This document shows, piece by piece, positions 62,049-64,000 of a DNA stretch of 64,000 bases. Location: positions 30,490-94,489 of the forward strand of contig JAZSDX010000076.1 of assembly GCA_045531405.1 (NCBI GenBank). The letters run 5' to 3'. Below the pieces are notes generated by a model, which saw only the letters and a list, made by a program, of their open reading frames with translations, had not been told where the DNA came from and searched no databases. The number at the start of each line of letters is the position of its first letter. The first letter of the stretch is position 1. Origin of the DNA: RGIG4079 sp045531405. Lineage in GTDB: Bacteria > Bacteroidota > Bacteroidia > Bacteroidales > Muribaculaceae. Both the position numbers and the translations under genes were made by a program.

Positions 62049-63788
62049 ATGAGAAAGTTTTATAATAAAGCTAGCATTTCAACAGCGTTGAGCTTATTTG
62101 TGTGCTTTAATACTCTTGCACATAACTTTGAAGTAGATGGTATTTATTATAATATTACTGACAAAATAGCTAAGACGATTGAAGTTACTTGTAAAGGAAG
62201 TTATAGTTCCGACGATTCCATTGATTACTCCGGATCTGTCACAATCCCTTCATCGGTAACATATAGTGGCACTACCTATTCAGTAACATCAATTGGCGAG
62301 AATGCGTTTGAAGATTGCACTGGCTTAACCTCGGTAACTATCCCAAATTCCGTAACCAAAATTGGGAACTGGGCATTCTCATATTGCGATGGTTTGACTT
62401 CAATTACTATTCCCAATTCAGTAATCGAGATTGGCTCAGGTGCGTTCTATTGTACAGGTTGGTATAATAATCAAGCTGATGGGATATTATATTTAGATAA
62501 TTGTTGTTTAGGTTATAAATGGAATAGCCGTCTAACAGGTGCTGTATCATTAAAGGAAGGTACTCGTTTAATTGTCAATTATGCGTTCTATCATTGCACC
62601 GGCTTGACCGAGATATCTATCCCTAATTCTGTTACATCGATCGGCGACGGTGCGTTCGATAGTTGCACCGACTTGACTGAGGTTACTATCCCAAATTCCG
62701 TAACTTCGATTGGTGACGATGCGTTTTATGATTGCAAATGCTTGACCAACGTTAATATCTCTGATTTATCTACATGGTGTAAAATTGATTTTGGTGGTTC
62801 CAATGCAAATCCATTATATTATGCAAAGAAACTAAAACTAAATGGAGTTAAAATAACTAATTTAGTTATCCCCAATGATATTTCTCAAATTAAAAACTAT
62901 GCATTTGTTAATTGTTCCGGATTGACTGAAGTAACTATCCACAATTCTATAACCGAGATTGGCGAATGTGCGTTCTCAGGTTGCAATAGTCTGACATCAA
63001 TCACTATCCCCAATTCCGTAACCAAAATTGGTCGCTATGCATTCTCAGGTTGCACCGATTTGACTAAGGTTACTATCGGCAACTTGGTAACCAAGATTGG
63101 TGGAGCTGCGTTCGAGAGTACAGGTTGGTATAATAATAAGGCTGATGGTATATTATATTTAGATAATTATTGTTTAGGTTATAAAGGAAACAAGCCAACA
63201 GATATTTTATCTATAAAGGAAGGGACTCGTTTAATTGGCGACTGGGCATTCTTTGATTGCCATAGCTTGACTGAGATATCTATTCCTAATTCTGTAACAT
63301 CGATTGGCGATGATGCATTCGGCAGTTGCGATGCTTTGACCTCGGTAACCATCGGCAACTCCGTAACTTCAATTGGAGACGGGGCATTCGCATATTGCCC
63401 CGGTTTGACATCGGTAACTATACCTAATTACGTAACCAAAATTGGCCGCTATGCGTTCTTTGATTGTGGATTAAGGTTAGTTTACTCTTATAACATAACA
63501 CCTCCCTTTTGTGCCGATGGTGCTTTTGGTGGAGACACAAACAGCAGTTATTCTGCTCAATTAATGATTCCCGAAAGGAGCAAGTATGCATACGCAAATG
63601 CCACCGAATGGAACAAATTCACCAATATACAGGAGATTGCAGGTGTTGAAGGAGTTGAAGCCGACAATAATGCAATTGAAGTTGCCCGTTACGACATTCA
63701 CGGTCGCATACTCACTGAACCAACAAAAGGAATCAATATCGTGAAATACAGCGACGGAACTACAAAAAGAGAAATAGTAAACAAGTAA
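62049..63788 (+). CDS. BspA-like leucine-rich-repeat surface protein
   Basis: A 579-residue secreted protein. Signal peptide at about 1-25 (ALSLFVCFNTLAHN). About fifteen TpLRR/BspA units of roughly 23 residues follow, pattern AF..C.GLTSVTIPNSVTSIG. Two longer inserts, each with STGWYNN.ADGILYLDN and SLKEGTRLI-type text, are near copies (62454-62660 and 63118-63310). The C-terminus (about 530-579, ARYDIHGRILTEPTKG, NIVKYSDGTTKR) resembles a type IX secretion or surface-sorting tail. Such proteins bind host or microbial surfaces in some Bacteroidetes; the ligand here is unknown. Paralogue of the pseudogene at 10240. Confidence 0.87.
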   Translation: MRKFYNKASISTALSLFVCFNTLAHNFEVDGIYYNITDKIAKTIEVTCKGSYSSDDSIDYSGSVTIPSSVTYSGTTYSVTSIGENAFEDCTGLTSVTIPNSVTKIGNWAFSYCDGLTSITIPNSVIEIGSGAFYCTGWYNNQADGILYLDNCCLGYKWNSRLTGAVSLKEGTRLIVNYAFYHCTGLTEISIPNSVTSIGDGAFDSCTDLTEVTIPNSVTSIGDDAFYDCKCLTNVNISDLSTWCKIDFGGSNANPLYYAKKLKLNGVKITNLVIPNDISQIKNYAFVNCSGLTEVTIHNSITEIGECAFSGCNSLTSITIPNSVTKIGRYAFSGCTDLTKVTIGNLVTKIGGAAFESTGWYNNKADGILYLDNYCLGYKGNKPTDILSIKEGTRLIGDWAFFDCHSLTEISIPNSVTSIGDDAFGSCDALTSVTIGNSVTSIGDGAFAYCPGLTSVTIPNYVTKIGRYAFFDCGLRLVYSYNITPPFCADGAFGGDTNSSYSAQLMIPERSKYAYANATEWNKFTNIQEIAGVEGVEADNNAIEVARYDIHGRILTEPTKGINIVKYSDGTTKREIVNK

Positions 63789-63818
63789 TCAATACTATTT
63801 TTCTATTTACCTCATAAA

Positions 63819-63852
63819 AAAAGCTATCGGAGTAATTCCGATAGCTTTTTTA
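63819..63852. terminator. Terminator of the BspA-like gene
   Basis: AAAAAGCTATCGGA (63819-63832) pairs perfectly with TCCGATAGCTTTTT (63838-63851), loop of 5 nt. Confidence 0.9.
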
Positions 63853-63863
63853 TACTTACAATT

Positions 63864-64000
63864 GTCTAGTCCTACCATAGCGTTACAGTAAAAAGTAACA
63901 AAAAATGGAAGAGACTAAACACAAGTATGTTAAGCGAACGCAACGCGATTATTCAATGCCTTTTAAGTTGGCAGTAGTACAAGAAGTAGAGCGCACCGGA
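63864..64000 (+). mobile_element. Left end of an IS3-like insertion sequence, cut by the window edge
   Basis: A transposase OrfA-type reading frame starts at 63905. The putative left end begins with TTGTCTAG near 63863-63864, 11 bp past the BspA-like terminator; the TG start fits IS3-type terminal repeats. The right end and target-site duplication lie outside the window, so the exact boundary is a guess. Confidence 0.6.
63905..64000 (+). CDS. IS3-family transposase OrfA N-terminus, 3' end outside the window
   Basis: Thirty-two residues are visible, starting at ATG 63905. KYVKRTQRDYSMPFKLAVVQ is typical of the helix-turn-helix OrfA of IS3-family elements found in Bacteroidetes. The frame runs off the right edge, so neither OrfB nor the frameshift signal can be seen. 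Confidence 0.75.
   Translation, partial: MEETKHKYVKRTQRDYSMPFKLAVVQEVERTG

Noticed and set aside
62250..63480. A CRISPR-like or tandem DNA repeat array
   Set aside because: The periodic similarity of about 69 bp follows codon frame and encodes leucine-rich repeats; spacers and identical repeats are absent.

Overview
The window looks like a chromosome segment of an AT-rich gut-type Bacteroidales bacterium, probably close to Muribaculaceae, though the family is inferred only from style. Evidence for the phylum: a fused lpxC-fabZ gene, a thrA/ApgM-type/thrC threonine operon, DUF4924 and DUF3127 genes, BspA-like repeat proteins with a sorting-type C-terminus, no Shine-Dalgarno sequences, and Bacteroides-type promoters (TTG, about 19-20 bp, TAnnTTTG) upstream of many genes. 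Most of the window is conserved housekeeping DNA in short operons. There are no phage genes, CRISPR arrays or rRNA genes. The only mobile DNA is the left end of an IS3-like element at the right edge.

Layout. 1-3126 (+): nusB (cut at the left edge, with an internally repeated N-terminal half), yajC, a YbbR/CdaR-like protein, coaE. 3109-9827 (-): six closely spaced genes read thrA, ApgM-type putative homoserine kinase, thrC, a small conserved protein, a PlsC-like acyltransferase and a nitrilase-family amidase. 10240-11149: a broken BspA-like gene. 11354-18972 (-): DUF4924, then rmlD, prfC, two SGNH-hydrolase-like exported proteins and an MBOAT acyltransferase, the last three forming a probable glycan O-acetylation module. 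19097-24659 (+): tRNA-Gln(CUG), thrS-infC-rpmI-rplT, glnS. 24735-26008 (-): metallo-beta-lactamase hydrolase and rsmG. 26151-30349 (+): CvfB-like S1 protein and the lipid A genes lpxD, lpxC-fabZ, lpxA. 30408-38439: DUF3127, a GHL10 glycosidase-like protein, a DUF695-like protein, an FAD-dependent protein, MATE exporter, HAD phosphatase, nadC and a TlpA-like redoxin.

38575-42677 holds the most accessory-looking chromosomal unit: an outer-membrane TonB-receptor-like barrel, and opposite it a membrane-anchored regulator that joins a lipoprotein signal, periplasmic TPRs, one membrane span and a cytoplasmic LuxR-type HTH in a single chain. 42695-54361: rlmH, then the (-) operon metF-holB-addB-like-hemW, the (-) operon engB-rel-lipoprotein, then a tRNA methyltransferase and a CPBP protease (+). 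54382-61785: lptB (-), mlaEF-like (+), an EF-G paralogue lacking the catalytic switch II histidine (-), and lon (+). 62049-63788 is an intact BspA-like gene, paralogous to the broken one, followed by the IS3-like end.

Points most worth a second look: the catalytically altered EF-G paralogue, the Rel enzyme with a ruined hydrolase centre but an RXKD synthetase motif, the TPR-TM-HTH regulator with its barrel, the two-SGNH/MBOAT module, the duplicated N-terminal half of NusB, and the broken/intact BspA pair.
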